Assembly (NCBI GenBank): GCA_005879945.1
Contig: VBHX01000023.1
Coordinates: 1-48,206, forward strand
From: Chloroflexota bacterium
Lineage (GTDB): Bacteria > Chloroflexota > Dormibacteria > Dormibacterales > Dormibacteraceae
Direction of reading: 5' to 3'
DNA length: 48,206 nucleotides
Within the stretch, counting starts at the first letter, position 1, and every line of letters starts with the position of its first letter. The notes under the pieces were generated by a model, which ran no database searches, was not told the origin of the DNA, and saw nothing but the letters and a program-made list of their open reading frames with translations. Shown here piece after piece: positions 24,560-32,707 of this stretch. A program made the translations under genes and the position numbers.

Positions 24560-25315
24560 GTGATCAACGGACGGATCGGGCGGGCAGCGGAGCTGCTGTC
24601 GAGCGCGCATGCCGGTATCGCGCTCACCGGAGCCGGGGTTTCCGCTGAGAGCGGAATTCCCACGTTTCGCGGCGAGGGCGGTTTGTGGTCGCAGTACGAC
24701 CCGGTCAAGGTCGCTTCGATCGGCAACTTCCTCAACGATCCGACTGCCTACTGGAGCGTGGCCCGGGAGCGCGGCCCAGCGGTGTTGAGCGCGCGGCCGA
24801 ATCCCGGCCACGCCGCCCTTGCCGCACTCGAAGAGGCAGGACACCTCGTCGCGGTGATCACGCAGAACACCGATGGTCTACACCAGGACGCCGGCACTCA
24901 GCGTGTGATCGAGCTGCACGGCTCGGGCAGGACGGTCCAGTGCCTGGACTGCGGCGCGCGCGAAAAGCGAGCCGAGGTGCAGTCCCGGCTCGCCACCGAG
25001 ATGCCGCCGCTATGCCGCATGTGCGGCGGGATTTTTTTGAAACCGACGGTCGTGCTGTTTGGTGAGGCGATGCCGATCCCCGCGATGCAGGAAGCCTTCG
25101 CGCTGGCGAGGGCGGCCGACGTGATGCTGGTGGTGGGGTCGTCGCTGGTCGTGTACCCCGCCGCGCAGATCCCGCTGGCGGCCGTCGAGGCCGGCGCCGC
25201 GCTTGTCGTCATCAACGCCGAGGCGACGCCGCTCGACCGACACGCCGAGGTACTGATCCGCGGCAGATCGGGCGAGGTCTTGCCTGAGCTCGCGGCGTTG
25301 ATGTCACCCGCCTAG
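24560..25315 (+). CDS. Sirtuin, NAD-dependent protein deacylase
   Basis: Removes acyl groups from protein lysines using NAD. The 251-residue protein has GIALTGAGVSAESGIPTFRG (NAD-binding, residues 19-38), TQNTDGLHQDAG (101-112) and the catalytic His120 in ELHGS. The zinc ribbon has C128, C131, C152 and C155 (CLDC and CRMC). GSSLVVYPAAQIPLAA and VVINAEATPLDRHAEVLIRG complete the Rossmann domain. GLWSQYDPVKVAS lacks the Tyr/Arg pair of desuccinylating class III sirtuins, so acetyl or other short acyl groups are more likely. With acyl-CoA enzymes in the window it might control acyl-CoA synthetases, as known for CobB; this is inference. Start GTG 24560. Confidence 0.94.
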   Translation: MINGRIGRAAELLSSAHAGIALTGAGVSAESGIPTFRGEGGLWSQYDPVKVASIGNFLNDPTAYWSVARERGPAVLSARPNPGHAALAALEEAGHLVAVITQNTDGLHQDAGTQRVIELHGSGRTVQCLDCGAREKRAEVQSRLATEMPPLCRMCGGIFLKPTVVLFGEAMPIPAMQEAFALARAADVMLVVGSSLVVYPAAQIPLAAVEAGAALVVINAEATPLDRHAEVLIRGRSGEVLPELAALMSPA

Positions 25316-25921
25316 GACGGTCACGCTCCCGGCGCTCACGCGCAAACCGTCGACAACCAGGTTCCCGTTGGCGTCGATGTCCTGGGCCACGCCCTCGATG
25401 ACGTGATCCGGCAGCTCGACGCGAACCTTCTTGCCGATCGTGTCGGAGAGCTCGCGCCAGCGTGCGATGACCTGTCCCGCCGGCGCCGCCGACCATCGCT
25501 CGATTGCAATTCGCAGCTTCTCGAGCACCTGGTCACGCGGCTCGCCTAGCGTCGCGGCGCCCTTCGGGGCCCAGGTGAGGTTGATCCCGATCCCGCAGAT
25601 CGCCTTCGCTGCCGAGGCCTCGACGAGGATGCCACCGACCTTGCGCCCGTCGAGAAGCAGATCGTTGGGCCATTTCAAGCGCACGCCTGGACCGCATGCC
25701 TCGGCCGCGGCCACGCCGGCCGCGAGGCTGAGCAGGGGATTGGGTTCGAGGACGAAGGAAACGAGGAGGGCCGTGCCCGCCCGCGTCTCCCACTGGTGAG
25801 ACAGACGGCCGCGGCCGGCGGTTTGGTGGTCCGCCATCACCACCGACCCAATTGGGAGATCGCGCGCGATGTCCTGGGTCGAAGTCACCGTGCCGAGGCG
25901 GACGACCTGTGGTTTTTCCAT
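25304..25921 (-). CDS. birA: Biotin-[acetyl-CoA carboxylase] ligase, catalytic form without HTH
   Basis: Attaches biotin to carrier proteins by way of biotinyl-AMP. The 205-residue protein has the motifs TSTQDIARD, ADHQTAGRGRLSHQWETRAG (biotinyl-AMP loop), LKWPNDLLLDGRKVGGILVE and GIGINLTW, followed by a C-terminal SH3-like domain (VRVELPDHVIEGVAQDIDAN). There is no N-terminal DNA-binding domain, so it is a group I ligase and not a repressor. It is convergent with the sirtuin gene, overlapping it by 12 bp. The acyl-CoA carboxylase beta subunit at 44147-45778 needs a biotinylated partner that this enzyme could modify. Confidence 0.94.
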   Translation of the reverse strand: MEKPQVVRLGTVTSTQDIARDLPIGSVVMADHQTAGRGRLSHQWETRAGTALLVSFVLEPNPLLSLAAGVAAAEACGPGVRLKWPNDLLLDGRKVGGILVEASAAKAICGIGINLTWAPKGAATLGEPRDQVLEKLRIAIERWSAAPAGQVIARWRELSDTIGKKVRVELPDHVIEGVAQDIDANGNLVVDGLRVSAGSVTVLGG

Positions 25922-25945
25922 GAGGGCTCTAAGCTAGCGGAGGGG

Positions 25946-26140
25946 ATGAAGGGGATGAAGGTTCACCGCGCCGCCACGCTTGTGGTGATGATGCTGCTGG
26001 CGGTCCTGACGCTCGGCTTGCTCATGATCACCGCGGTGGCCAACTTCAACGGCCGCAGCCTTGTCGCTCTCGGCGTGGTGGTGGTCCTTGCCGCCGCAGG
26101 CGGCATCGGCTTCAGCTGGAAGCGTTACTCGCGCCGCTGA
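25946..26140 (+). CDS. Small two-helix membrane protein
   Basis: Sixty-four residues with two hydrophobic segments ([20 protein letters not shown] and [18 protein letters not shown]) joined by a short loop, and a basic C-terminus. I do not recognise it. ATG 25946 and ATG 25955 are both possible; GGAGG at 25939-25943 favours the second by spacing. It lies between birA and the F420 operon, 11 bases before fgd, and may be translated from the same message. An orthologue search would be needed to separate it from a chance hydrophobic frame, although composition and position support it. Confidence 0.55.
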   Translation: MKGMKVHRAATLVVMMLLAVLTLGLLMITAVANFNGRSLVALGVVVVLAAAGGIGFSWKRYSRR

Positions 26141-26151
26141 GTTTCACAAGC

Positions 26152-27156
26152 ATGCTGCGGATCGGGTACAAGGCTTCGGCCGAACAGTTCGCGCCGCGCA
26201 CGCTTCTCGATTTCGCCGTCGAGGCCGAACGCAATGGCTTCGACAGCGTGTTCGTGAGCGACCATTTCCAGCCGTGGCGGCACTCCGACGGTCATGCGCC
26301 GTTTGCTTTATCGTGGCTCGCGGCGACGGGTGAACGGACGCAGCGCGTGCTGCTCGGGACGTCGGTCGCGACGCCGACATTTCGCTACCATCCGGCGATC
26401 GTTGCGCAGGCATTCGGCACATTGGGTTCGCTCAACCCGGGACGCATGATTCTCGGAGTCGGCACGGGCGAGCATCTCAACGAGGGCGCGCTCGGCATCG
26501 CCTGGCCGGACAACAAAGAGCGGTTCGCGCGGCTGCGCGAGGCGGTCAAGCTCATCAAGCTGTTGTGGAGTGAGCAGAGCGTGACGTTTGAGGGTGAGTA
26601 CTACCGCACGCGCAACGCCACGATCTACGACCGGCCGGATCAGCCGATTCCGATCTACATCGGTGCCGGCGGCCCACAGGTCGCGAAGTACGCGGGCCGC
26701 GCGGGCGATGGACTGATCTGCACTTCCGGCAAAGGCATGGAGCTCTACTCAGAGCAGCTGCTGCCGGCCTTTGCCGAAGGCGCCGCGGCCGATGGGCGCG
26801 ACGCTTCGAAGCTCGACAAGATGATCGAGGTCAAGGTCTCGTACGACACGGATCGGTCGCGCGCGTTCGAAGACACCAAGATCTGGGCCGCGCTCGCGCT
26901 GCCCGCGGAGGCGAAGGCCGGGGTCGACGATCCTCGTGAGATGGAGAGACTAGCTCGCGGTGTCGAAGATGTCGCGCACCGTCGATGGCTGGTGTCAAAC
27001 GACCCGGACGAGCATCTCGAGCAGTTGCGCCCGTACCTCGAGCTGGGCTTCACGCACCTGGTTTTTCACGCACCGGGCAACGACCAGGCTCGATTCCTGA
27101 AGTTGTACGGCTCGCAGATCGTCCCCCGAATCCGCGAGCGGTGGGGCACGCGATGA
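26152..27156 (+). CDS. fgd: F420-dependent glucose-6-phosphate dehydrogenase
   Basis: Oxidises glucose 6-phosphate to 6-phosphogluconolactone and reduces F420, the main source of F420H2 in actinobacteria. The 334-residue protein is closely Fgd1-like: [40 protein letters not shown] (with the catalytic His), [77 protein letters not shown] and [11 protein letters not shown]. Trp and Glu residues of the active site are kept. It starts the F420 operon and overlaps cofC by ATGA. Other F420-dependent sugar-phosphate dehydrogenases are close relatives; identity with Fgd1 blocks is strong. Confidence 0.94.
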   Translation: MLRIGYKASAEQFAPRTLLDFAVEAERNGFDSVFVSDHFQPWRHSDGHAPFALSWLAATGERTQRVLLGTSVATPTFRYHPAIVAQAFGTLGSLNPGRMILGVGTGEHLNEGALGIAWPDNKERFARLREAVKLIKLLWSEQSVTFEGEYYRTRNATIYDRPDQPIPIYIGAGGPQVAKYAGRAGDGLICTSGKGMELYSEQLLPAFAEGAAADGRDASKLDKMIEVKVSYDTDRSRAFEDTKIWAALALPAEAKAGVDDPREMERLARGVEDVAHRRWLVSNDPDEHLEQLRPYLELGFTHLVFHAPGNDQARFLKLYGSQIVPRIRERWGTR

Positions 27157-27746
27157 GCACGTGGGTCATCGTCCTCGTCAAGGATTTCGATTCCGCCAAG
27201 CAGCGCTTGGGGCCGGCGCTCGATCCGGCCCGGCGACGAGCACTGGCGCGGCGCAATGCGACCCGCGCAATTCGCGCCGCCGCGGCCGGTGAGCGGCGAT
27301 TGGTGGTGGCCGGCAGTGCCGACGCCGCAGCATTGGCCTCGGAGCTCGGCGCCGAGGTGTTGGTCGAGCCTCGCCAGGAAGGCCAGAACGTGGCCGCGCA
27401 GCGCGGCATCGGGTACGCAATCGAATCCGGTGCGAGCGCAGTGCTGCTGCTGTCGAGCGATCTGCCGCTGGTTACGAAGAAGGCCGTGCGCGAGCTGCTA
27501 GACAGCGCGTCGAGGCTGGCTCCACCGGTGGTGGTGGCGGCGCCGGCCGTCGGGCGAGGGGGCACGAACGCTCTGTACCTGCACCCGCCACGCGCGATCG
27601 GCATGCACTTCGGCGCCGATTCGCTCGCGGCTTTCAAACGTGAGGCGCAGAGCAAGGATGTGCGCTTCGTGATGCATCGCGCGCCGGCGATGGCGCTCGA
27701 CCTGGACGAGCCCGCCGACCTCGCGCGCCTGCGCCGGGCGGTGTGA
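27153..27746 (+). CDS. cofC: 2-phospho-L-lactate/phosphoenolpyruvate guanylyltransferase
   Basis: Activates the three-carbon acid that becomes the first part of the F420 side chain, using GTP. The 197-residue protein is a nucleotidyltransferase: [60 protein letters not shown] (with the metal-binding Asp in SSDLP), [12 protein letters not shown] and [14 protein letters not shown]. Whether the substrate is 2-phospholactate (CofC), phosphoenolpyruvate (FbiD) or 3-phosphoglycerate cannot be told from these motifs. Start ATG 27153 overlaps fgd by four bases; stop overlaps cofE by four. Confidence 0.93.
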   Translation: MSTWVIVLVKDFDSAKQRLGPALDPARRRALARRNATRAIRAAAAGERRLVVAGSADAAALASELGAEVLVEPRQEGQNVAAQRGIGYAIESGASAVLLLSSDLPLVTKKAVRELLDSASRLAPPVVVAAPAVGRGGTNALYLHPPRAIGMHFGADSLAAFKREAQSKDVRFVMHRAPAMALDLDEPADLARLRRAV

Positions 27747-28480
27747 ACAGCCTCGAGCTGCTGGCCGTCGATGGTCTACCGGAGGTTCAGCCCGGCGACG
27801 ACCTCGGCGAGCTGATCAGCGCCCGCGCAGAGCTGAAGGCGGCCGACGTGCTAGTGGTCGCGCAGAAAGTGGTGTCGAAGTCAGAAGGCAAAATGCGAGA
27901 CCTCGCCTCGGTCGTCGCCGGCAATGACGCGCATCGCATCGCCAAGCAACTGATCGCGCTGCCTGATCCGCGTCTAGTCCAGGTGATCCTCGACGAGAGC
28001 GTGCGCGTGCTCCGATCCGAGCGTGTGCTGATCACCGAGACCCGTCACGGCTTCGTGTGCGCAAACTCTGGAGTCGACCAATCAAACACCGGCCAGCCGG
28101 ACGTCGTCACCCTTCTACCCGACGATCCCGACGCGAGCGCTCGCCGCATTCGCCAGCGAATCCGCGAGGGGCACGGCTTCGACGTCGGCGTGATCGTGTC
28201 CGACACGTTCGGCCGTCCGTGGCGGCTGGGCATCGTCAACGTGGCCCTGGGAGTGGCCGGGCTCCCCGCGTTGATCGATCTGCGCGGCACTCCTGATGAC
28301 TTTGGCCGTGAGATGCACGCCACGGTGCTTGCCGTCGCCGATGACCTTGCGTCGGCGGCCGGCCTCGTGATGCGCAAGACCGCGCGCACGCCGGTCGTTG
28401 TGATTCGGGGGGTCGAGCTCGAGGGCGATGGCAGCGGTCACGACCTCATTCGCCCCGCGGCGGAGGACGTGTTCCGGTGA
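27743..28480 (+). CDS. cofE: F420-0:gamma-glutamyl ligase, stand-alone
   Basis: Adds glutamate residues to F420-0 using GTP. The 245-residue protein shows VVAQKVVSKSEGKMRDL, ETRHGFVCANSGVDQSNTG, DVGVIVSDTFGRPWRLGIVN, VALGVAGLPALIDLRGTPDD and RTPVVVIRGVELEGDG. In actinobacterial FbiB a nitroreductase-like domain that reduces dehydro-F420 is fused to the C-terminus; here the protein ends right after the CofE domain, as in archaea. If the three-carbon unit is phosphoenolpyruvate, that reduction must come from another gene. Start GTG 27743 and stop both overlap neighbours by four bases. Confidence 0.94.
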   Translation: MNSLELLAVDGLPEVQPGDDLGELISARAELKAADVLVVAQKVVSKSEGKMRDLASVVAGNDAHRIAKQLIALPDPRLVQVILDESVRVLRSERVLITETRHGFVCANSGVDQSNTGQPDVVTLLPDDPDASARRIRQRIREGHGFDVGVIVSDTFGRPWRLGIVNVALGVAGLPALIDLRGTPDDFGREMHATVLAVADDLASAAGLVMRKTARTPVVVIRGVELEGDGSGHDLIRPAAEDVFR

Positions 28481-29382
28481 AGATCGTTGTTCTCGCGGGT
28501 GGCACCGGCGGCGCCAAGCTCGCGGCCGGCTTCCAGTCGCTTGTGGCGCCCGGTGAGCTCACCGTGATCGCGAACACTGCTGACGACGACGAGTTCTGGG
28601 GTCTGCTCATCTGCCCGGATGTCGACGCGACCATTTACCGCCTCGCGGGAGTGTTCGACGCCGCCGCCGGCTACGGCCAAGCCGGGGACACGTTCCACAC
28701 GCTGGAGACGCTTGAACGGTTGGGCGAGCCGGCCTGGTTTCGCATCGGCGATCGCGACCTGGCCACGCACCTGCTGCGCGCGCAGATGCTTGATGGGGGC
28801 TGCCGTCTGACCGAGACCGCGCTCGAATTGTGCCGGCGATTCAAACTGCAAACCCGAGTCGTACCGATGACTGACGACAAGGTGCGCACGCGTTTCGTGA
28901 CCGATGCGGGGAACCTGTCGTTCCAGGAATATTTCGTCCGCGAGCGGCTTGGCCCGCTTCTACGCGCGATCGAAATTGCTGGTGGTGATGTGGCGTCGCC
29001 GAGTCCTGAGGCCGCGGCCGCGCTTGCCGAAGCCGACCTGGTCGTCATCGGTCCTTCGAACCCGTTGATTTCCATCGCACCGATCCTCGAGGTTCTCGGG
29101 CGCCGGATGGACCGCGAGCGGACGATGGGAGTGACGCCGATCGTCGGCGGCGCGGCGCTCAAGGGTCCCACGGTGGCGATGCTCCGCGCCCTCGGATCCG
29201 AAGCCACGCCGGTGGAGGTGGCGCGCTCGTACAAGTCTGTGGCCGGCACCTTCGTAATCGATTCGCGCGATTCCGGGAGTGCCGGCGAGATCGAGGCGAT
29301 GGGCTATCGGGTGATCGTTTGCAACACGGTCATGACCGACGATGGTCAGTCGCTGGCGAAATCGATCCTGGAGGCTGTCTAG
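28477..29382 (+). CDS. cofD: 2-phospho-L-lactate transferase (F420-0 synthase)
   Basis: Joins the GDP-activated three-carbon acid to the deazaflavin Fo. The 301-residue protein begins KIVVLAGGTGGAKLAAGFQS with the Gly-rich loop, continues VIANTADDDEFWGLLICPDV, GDTFHTLETLERLGEPAWFR, GDRDLATHLLR, VVPMTDDKVRTRFVTDAG and FQEYFVRERLGP, and has VVIGPSNPLISIAPIL. All are characteristic of CofD/FbiA. It is the last gene of the F420 operon; the convergent next gene ends 12 bases away. Genes for Fo synthesis (cofG/cofH or fbiC) are not in the window. Confidence 0.95.
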   Translation: MKIVVLAGGTGGAKLAAGFQSLVAPGELTVIANTADDDEFWGLLICPDVDATIYRLAGVFDAAAGYGQAGDTFHTLETLERLGEPAWFRIGDRDLATHLLRAQMLDGGCRLTETALELCRRFKLQTRVVPMTDDKVRTRFVTDAGNLSFQEYFVRERLGPLLRAIEIAGGDVASPSPEAAAALAEADLVVIGPSNPLISIAPILEVLGRRMDRERTMGVTPIVGGAALKGPTVAMLRALGSEATPVEVARSYKSVAGTFVIDSRDSGSAGEIEAMGYRVIVCNTVMTDDGQSLAKSILEAV

Positions 29383-29394
29383 GGTCGCCGTGGC

Positions 29395-30135
29395 TCAGGT
29401 TACGTGCGAGTTGGCCACCATGACCAGCACGCCGATCAGCACCATCACGAGTCCCACGACCAGGACCGCGTACTGCGCCACCGCGATGGCCGAGCTCGGT
29501 CCCTTGACCTCTTCGCCGGCTTCGTCTCCGGGCGCCTCGCCCGACGCCAGCTGCCAGCTTGACTGGACCTGTCTCTCCTTCTTGCCTTTCTTGTCGGCCA
29601 CCGGCCCCTCGTCGCCGGCTTTGGTCTCGCCGACGATCGACCATGCAGCGCCACCGCCCGCGGGGGTCGTGACCTGTGGCTCGAGGGGAGAGGGCGGCGG
29701 CGGGGCGACCGGCTCCATCGGTGCGGGGGTCCACACCTGCTCTGCCGGTGCGGGCTTGTAGGGCGGCTCGGGCGCCGGAGGCGGGACGCTCGGCGGCGGG
29801 GGCACGGTGGGGCCGATCTCCCAGACCTGCTCGGAGGGGGGAGGGGACGGCGGAGGGGCGATTGCTTGACCGGCCTCGGGACCCCAGGTGGCGGTCGGGA
29901 TCGCGGTCTTGCCTTCCATACCGGGGGCGATGAATTCCTGCGCCGGGACGTCTGCGCCTTCCGGATGTTTGCCGCTCGGCGTCAGCGTGCGCTGGCGCGC
30001 TGCGCGCACCTTGCGCTCGATCTGCTGCCGTCTCGACGAGTACATCGACTTCGTCTGCACCGACCTGTGGCGCATCACGAAGAACACGGCCACGAGGCCA
30101 ACCACAGCGACGAAGGGCCCGATCAGGAGGTACAT
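29395..30135 (-). CDS. Two-helix membrane protein with 30-residue Trp-containing repeats
   Basis: I know no family for this 246-residue protein. It has a membrane helix at each end (residues 3-21 and about 216-241). Between them lie a basic stretch (SSRRQQIERKVRAARQR) and a long Pro/Ala/Glu-rich linker. In the linker single tryptophans recur at W84, W105, W135, W165 and W194; the last four are 30, 30 and 29 residues apart, two of them in the context EQVW. With both helices crossing the membrane the linker would be a cytoplasmic loop, given the basic residues next to helix 1. The tail of the protein at 883-1527 has a similar APQVWP motif. ATG 30135 has GATAAT 8 bp upstream. Function unknown. 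Confidence 0.75.
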   Translation of the reverse strand: MYLLIGPFVAVVGLVAVFFVMRHRSVQTKSMYSSRRQQIERKVRAARQRTLTPSGKHPEGADVPAQEFIAPGMEGKTAIPTATWGPEAGQAIAPPPSPPPSEQVWEIGPTVPPPPSVPPPAPEPPYKPAPAEQVWTPAPMEPVAPPPPSPLEPQVTTPAGGGAAWSIVGETKAGDEGPVADKKGKKERQVQSSWQLASGEAPGDEAGEEVKGPSSAIAVAQYAVLVVGLVMVLIGVLVMVANSHVT

Positions 30136-30150
30136 AGGCGCCGATTATCC

Positions 30151-30172
30151 GCGATCGGTCCGCGATCGGTCC
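30151..30172. repeat. Tandem 11-bp repeat (GCGATCGGTCC x2)
   Basis: Two exact head-to-tail copies of GCGATCGGTCC, each with a CGATCG palindrome, in the 41-bp gap between divergent genes, ending 4 bp before the yqeY start. It could be a regulator's paired site or replication slippage. Confidence 0.8.
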
Positions 30173-30176
30173 ATAT

Positions 30177-30644
30177 GTGACAATCGCGAGCGTGGGGCTC
30201 TACGACCGCCTTCAAACCGAGCTAGTGGATGCCCGCAGGCGGCGTGACGAGCTGACTTTGAACACGCTTTCGCTGCTGAAGAGTGAAGTCGTGCGGGCCA
30301 GCAAGGAAACGGACGCGAGCGGGTCGATCGACGATGCCCTTGTCGAGCGGGTCGCGCGGAAGGAAGTGAAGCGTCGCCAGGACGCGATCGAGGCATATCG
30401 AAAAGGTGGCCGTGAGGAGGCCGCGCGGCGCGAAGAGGCCGAGATGGCGATCCTGCGCGCTTACCTGCCGCAGGGGATGAGCGACGGGCAGGTCGAGGCC
30501 GAGGTTCGCGCGGTCATCGACGAGCTGAAACCGGACGGTCCCAAAGCCTTCGGCGCGGTGATGAAGGCAGCGACCGCCCGACTTGCCGGGCGCGCCGAGG
30601 GCGCGCAGGTCGCTGCCGCGGCACGCAAGCTCCTTGCCTCCTAA
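30177..30644 (+). CDS. GatB/YqeY-domain protein
   Basis: Helical protein of 155 residues similar to the tail domain of GatB and to YqeY. Typical blocks are LYDRLQTELVDARRRRDELT, LNTLSLLKSEVVRASKE, AIEAYRKGGREEAARREEAE, MAILRAYLPQGMSD and GAVMKAATARLAGRAEGAQV. The domain binds tRNA in the amidotransferase; the function of free YqeY is not firmly known. The start is GTG 30177 or GTG 30192 (VGLYDRLQ); neither has a good ribosome-binding site. Overlaps the start of the endonuclease III gene by about 11 bases. Confidence 0.9.
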   Translation: MTIASVGLYDRLQTELVDARRRRDELTLNTLSLLKSEVVRASKETDASGSIDDALVERVARKEVKRRQDAIEAYRKGGREEAARREEAEMAILRAYLPQGMSDGQVEAEVRAVIDELKPDGPKAFGAVMKAATARLAGRAEGAQVAAAARKLLAS

Positions 30645-31329
30645 GACCAAGAAGAAAAAAGCTCCGCTTCTGCCACGCCTGCCGCGCGGGGCGCGGACGC
30701 GCGCTCTCCTCACGGTCCAGCGGCTTCGCGAGGCGTATCCGGCGGCGACGGAGCTGGCGCACGAGAACACGTTTCAGCTTCTGATCGCGACGATTCTGTC
30801 CGCGCAGACGACCGACAAGATGGTCAACCTCGTCACGCCGAAGCTGTTTGCGCGGTACCCGACGCCATTCGACCTTGCGGCCGCGGATCCCGCCGAGGTG
30901 GAGGCGATCATCAAGCCGACCGGATTCTTCCGGGCGAAGACGCGGCGGATCATCGCGGCGAGCCGCACGCTGGTGGAGCTATTTGAAGGGGTGGTGCCGT
31001 CGAACATGGACGACCTGCTGAAGATTCCCGGCATCGGGCGCAAGACGGCCAACGTCATCCTGGGGGCCGGGTTCAACGAGCCGGGGTTTGCGGTCGACAC
31101 GCATGTGATCCGCCTGACGAACCGGCTGAAGCTGGTGTCGTCGAGGGATCCGGTGAAGATCGAGCGGCAGGTCACGTCGATGGTGGCGAAGGAGGAGTGG
31201 ACGGGGCTGTCTCTGCGGCTGATCCTGCATGGGCGGCGGATCTGCATAGCCCGGCGGCCGCGCTGCGAGGAGTGCATCCTGAACGACTTCTGCCCGTCGT
31301 CGACGACGCGGCCGAAGGCGGCCAAATAG
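30634..31329 (+). CDS. nth: Endonuclease III
   Basis: Iron-sulfur DNA glycosylase/AP lyase removing oxidised pyrimidines. The 231-residue protein has a lysine-rich leader (KTKKKK), then AYPAATELAHENTFQLLIAT, LSAQTTDKMVN, the helix-hairpin-helix LLKIPGIGRKTANVIL with the catalytic Lys, VDTHVIRLTNRL with the catalytic Asp and, at the C-terminus, CIARRPRCEECILNDFC, a perfect C-X6-C-X2-C-X5-C cluster motif. I chose TTG 30634, which overlaps the yqeY stop; an earlier TTG at 30583 would add a shadow of yqeY. Probably cotranscribed with yqeY. Confidence 0.93.
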   Translation: MPPKTKKKKAPLLPRLPRGARTRALLTVQRLREAYPAATELAHENTFQLLIATILSAQTTDKMVNLVTPKLFARYPTPFDLAAADPAEVEAIIKPTGFFRAKTRRIIAASRTLVELFEGVVPSNMDDLLKIPGIGRKTANVILGAGFNEPGFAVDTHVIRLTNRLKLVSSRDPVKIERQVTSMVAKEEWTGLSLRLILHGRRICIARRPRCEECILNDFCPSSTTRPKAAK

Positions 31330-31464
31330 CGTCCTGACATACCTTTTGGGGGCCCTCCCCTGATTGCCGGTACCCTCCCCCCACCGGCCAGCCTGAGCCG
31401 AATTCAATTTGATTTGACGCCCGCCGCCAACCCAGCCTGTTAAGAGGACGGCGAACATTTGTTC

Positions 31465-31470
31465 TATCAT
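31465..31470 (+). promoter_or_regulatory. -10 element for the radical SAM gene
   Basis: TATCAT seven bases before the GTG at 31478, predicting a leaderless transcript. The preceding 148-bp gap after nth contains otherwise only C-rich runs. Confidence 0.45.
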
Positions 31471-31477
31471 CGACAAG

Positions 31478-32398
31478 GTGGACGCCCCCGAGCCACGCCT
31501 CGCCGACGTCGAGTACGCGGAGATCCAGTGCAAGTCGGCCCTCAACCGGGTCAAGGGCATGTTCTTCGAGTGGTCCCTCAACCCCTACACGGGCTGCGAG
31601 CACCGCTGCGCCTTCTGCTACGTCCGGGCCTTCGAGCTCCGGGCCGATCGCCCATCGGACGACCGCTACGGCCGGACCGTTCGCGTGAAGGTAAACGTCG
31701 CCGGCGTCTTGCGCGCCGAGCTGTCGCGCAAGTCGTGGCGGAAGCAGACGGTCGTCATCGGGGCGGCCACCGATCCCTACCAGCCCGCCGAGGGCCGCTA
31801 TAAGCTCACGCGCCAGTGCCTCCAGGCGCTCCGCGATTTCGCCAACCCCGCCGCGATGATTACCCGCGGTCCGATGATCGTCCGCGACTTAGACGTCCTC
31901 ACCGAGCTCGCGCGCAGAGCCGAGCTCCACATCACCTTCAGCATCCCGACCATCGACGACGACATCTGGAGGCGCACCGAGCCCGGCACCGCACATCCCA
32001 AACAGCGGCTCCGCGCCATCGAGAAGCTGGTTTCGGCCGGCATCGATGTCGGGGTGGGCATGGCTCCGATCTTGCCTGGGCTGTCGGATCGTCCAGACCG
32101 CGTCGAGGCCGTGGTCAAGGCCGCCCGCGCCGCCGGCGCCACCGGGTTGTGGGCCGGCATGCTTCACCTCAAGGACGGCACGCGCGAGCACTTCATGTCC
32201 GTGCTGGCCACGCACTGGCCGGAGCTCGTGCCTCGCTACGAAGCGGCCTATCGCGCCCGTGCCTACCTGCCGCCCGCATACGGCGAGTCGACGATGAAGA
32301 CGGTGGCGCGGCTGCGGACCGTTCACGGCGTCGAGGACCGGCGCCGGGTCATCCTGAAACCGCCACCCGAGCCAGAGCAGCTATCTCTTCTCAATTAG
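31478..32398 (+). CDS. Radical SAM protein, SplB-like/Rv2578c type
   Basis: Radical SAM enzyme of 306 residues. NPYTGCEHRCAFCYVRAFE gives the CX3CX2C motif for the 4Fe-4S cluster, preceded by CKSALNRVKGMFFEWSL. AATDPYQPAEGRYKLTRQCL, FSIPTIDDDIWRRTEPGTAH, RLRAIEKLVSAGIDVGVGMA and PILPGLSD are typical of the group of DNA repair photolyase-like radical SAM proteins (COG1533), of which Rv2578c is the mycobacterial representative. Spore photoproduct lyase is a distant relative, but the substrate of this group is not established. It is followed 12 bases later by two small proteins of unknown function, which may belong with it. Confidence 0.87.
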   Translation: MDAPEPRLADVEYAEIQCKSALNRVKGMFFEWSLNPYTGCEHRCAFCYVRAFELRADRPSDDRYGRTVRVKVNVAGVLRAELSRKSWRKQTVVIGAATDPYQPAEGRYKLTRQCLQALRDFANPAAMITRGPMIVRDLDVLTELARRAELHITFSIPTIDDDIWRRTEPGTAHPKQRLRAIEKLVSAGIDVGVGMAPILPGLSDRPDRVEAVVKAARAAGATGLWAGMLHLKDGTREHFMSVLATHWPELVPRYEAAYRARAYLPPAYGESTMKTVARLRTVHGVEDRRRVILKPPPEPEQLSLLN

Positions 32399-32410
32399 CA
32401 TTGGCGGCGG

Positions 32411-32707
32411 ATGCGAAGCCCCATTGACGTGCTCTCAGGCCGGGTCGGCGGCTTCAAGAAGATCGAGATCGCCCGCCGGACAGTGCCCTGCTACAAGCAC
32501 GTGATCGAAAAGGATGGCGAGAAGCTGTCCCTCTGCATGCTCGTCGATTCGGGCAAGCTCTATCGCTTTCCCTACGAAAGCAGCCGGGGCATCGCGAGCC
32601 TCGAGATCAAGGCGCGCTATCTACGCGGCGAGATGGAGCACCTCCGCCTGCGTGAGTTCCAGCCAGGACTTTGCCGCTATGTCGAGCGAGCCGAAAAAGC
32701 CGGCTGA
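32411..32707 (+). CDS. Conserved-looking small protein, unknown
   Basis: 98 residues without recognisable domain. It is basic, with three cysteines (residues 27, 42 and 88) and a compact alpha/beta pattern: strand-like KIEIARRTVPCYKHVIE, KLSLCMLVDSGKLYRFPYES, SLEIKARYLRGEMEHLRL. Third-position GC is high and the start ATG 32411 lies 12 bases after the radical SAM stop, so it is probably real and cotranscribed. Its 3' end overlaps the following coiled-coil gene by 29 bases. It could be a partner or substrate of the radical SAM enzyme, which is speculation. Confidence 0.65.
   Translation: MRSPIDVLSGRVGGFKKIEIARRTVPCYKHVIEKDGEKLSLCMLVDSGKLYRFPYESSRGIASLEIKARYLRGEMEHLRLREFQPGLCRYVERAEKAG

Noticed and set aside
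31330-31477. Small RNA or gene between nth and the radical SAM gene
   Set aside because: Only C-rich runs and a promoter-like box near the end are visible, with no stable hairpin followed by a T-run and no plausible reading frame.
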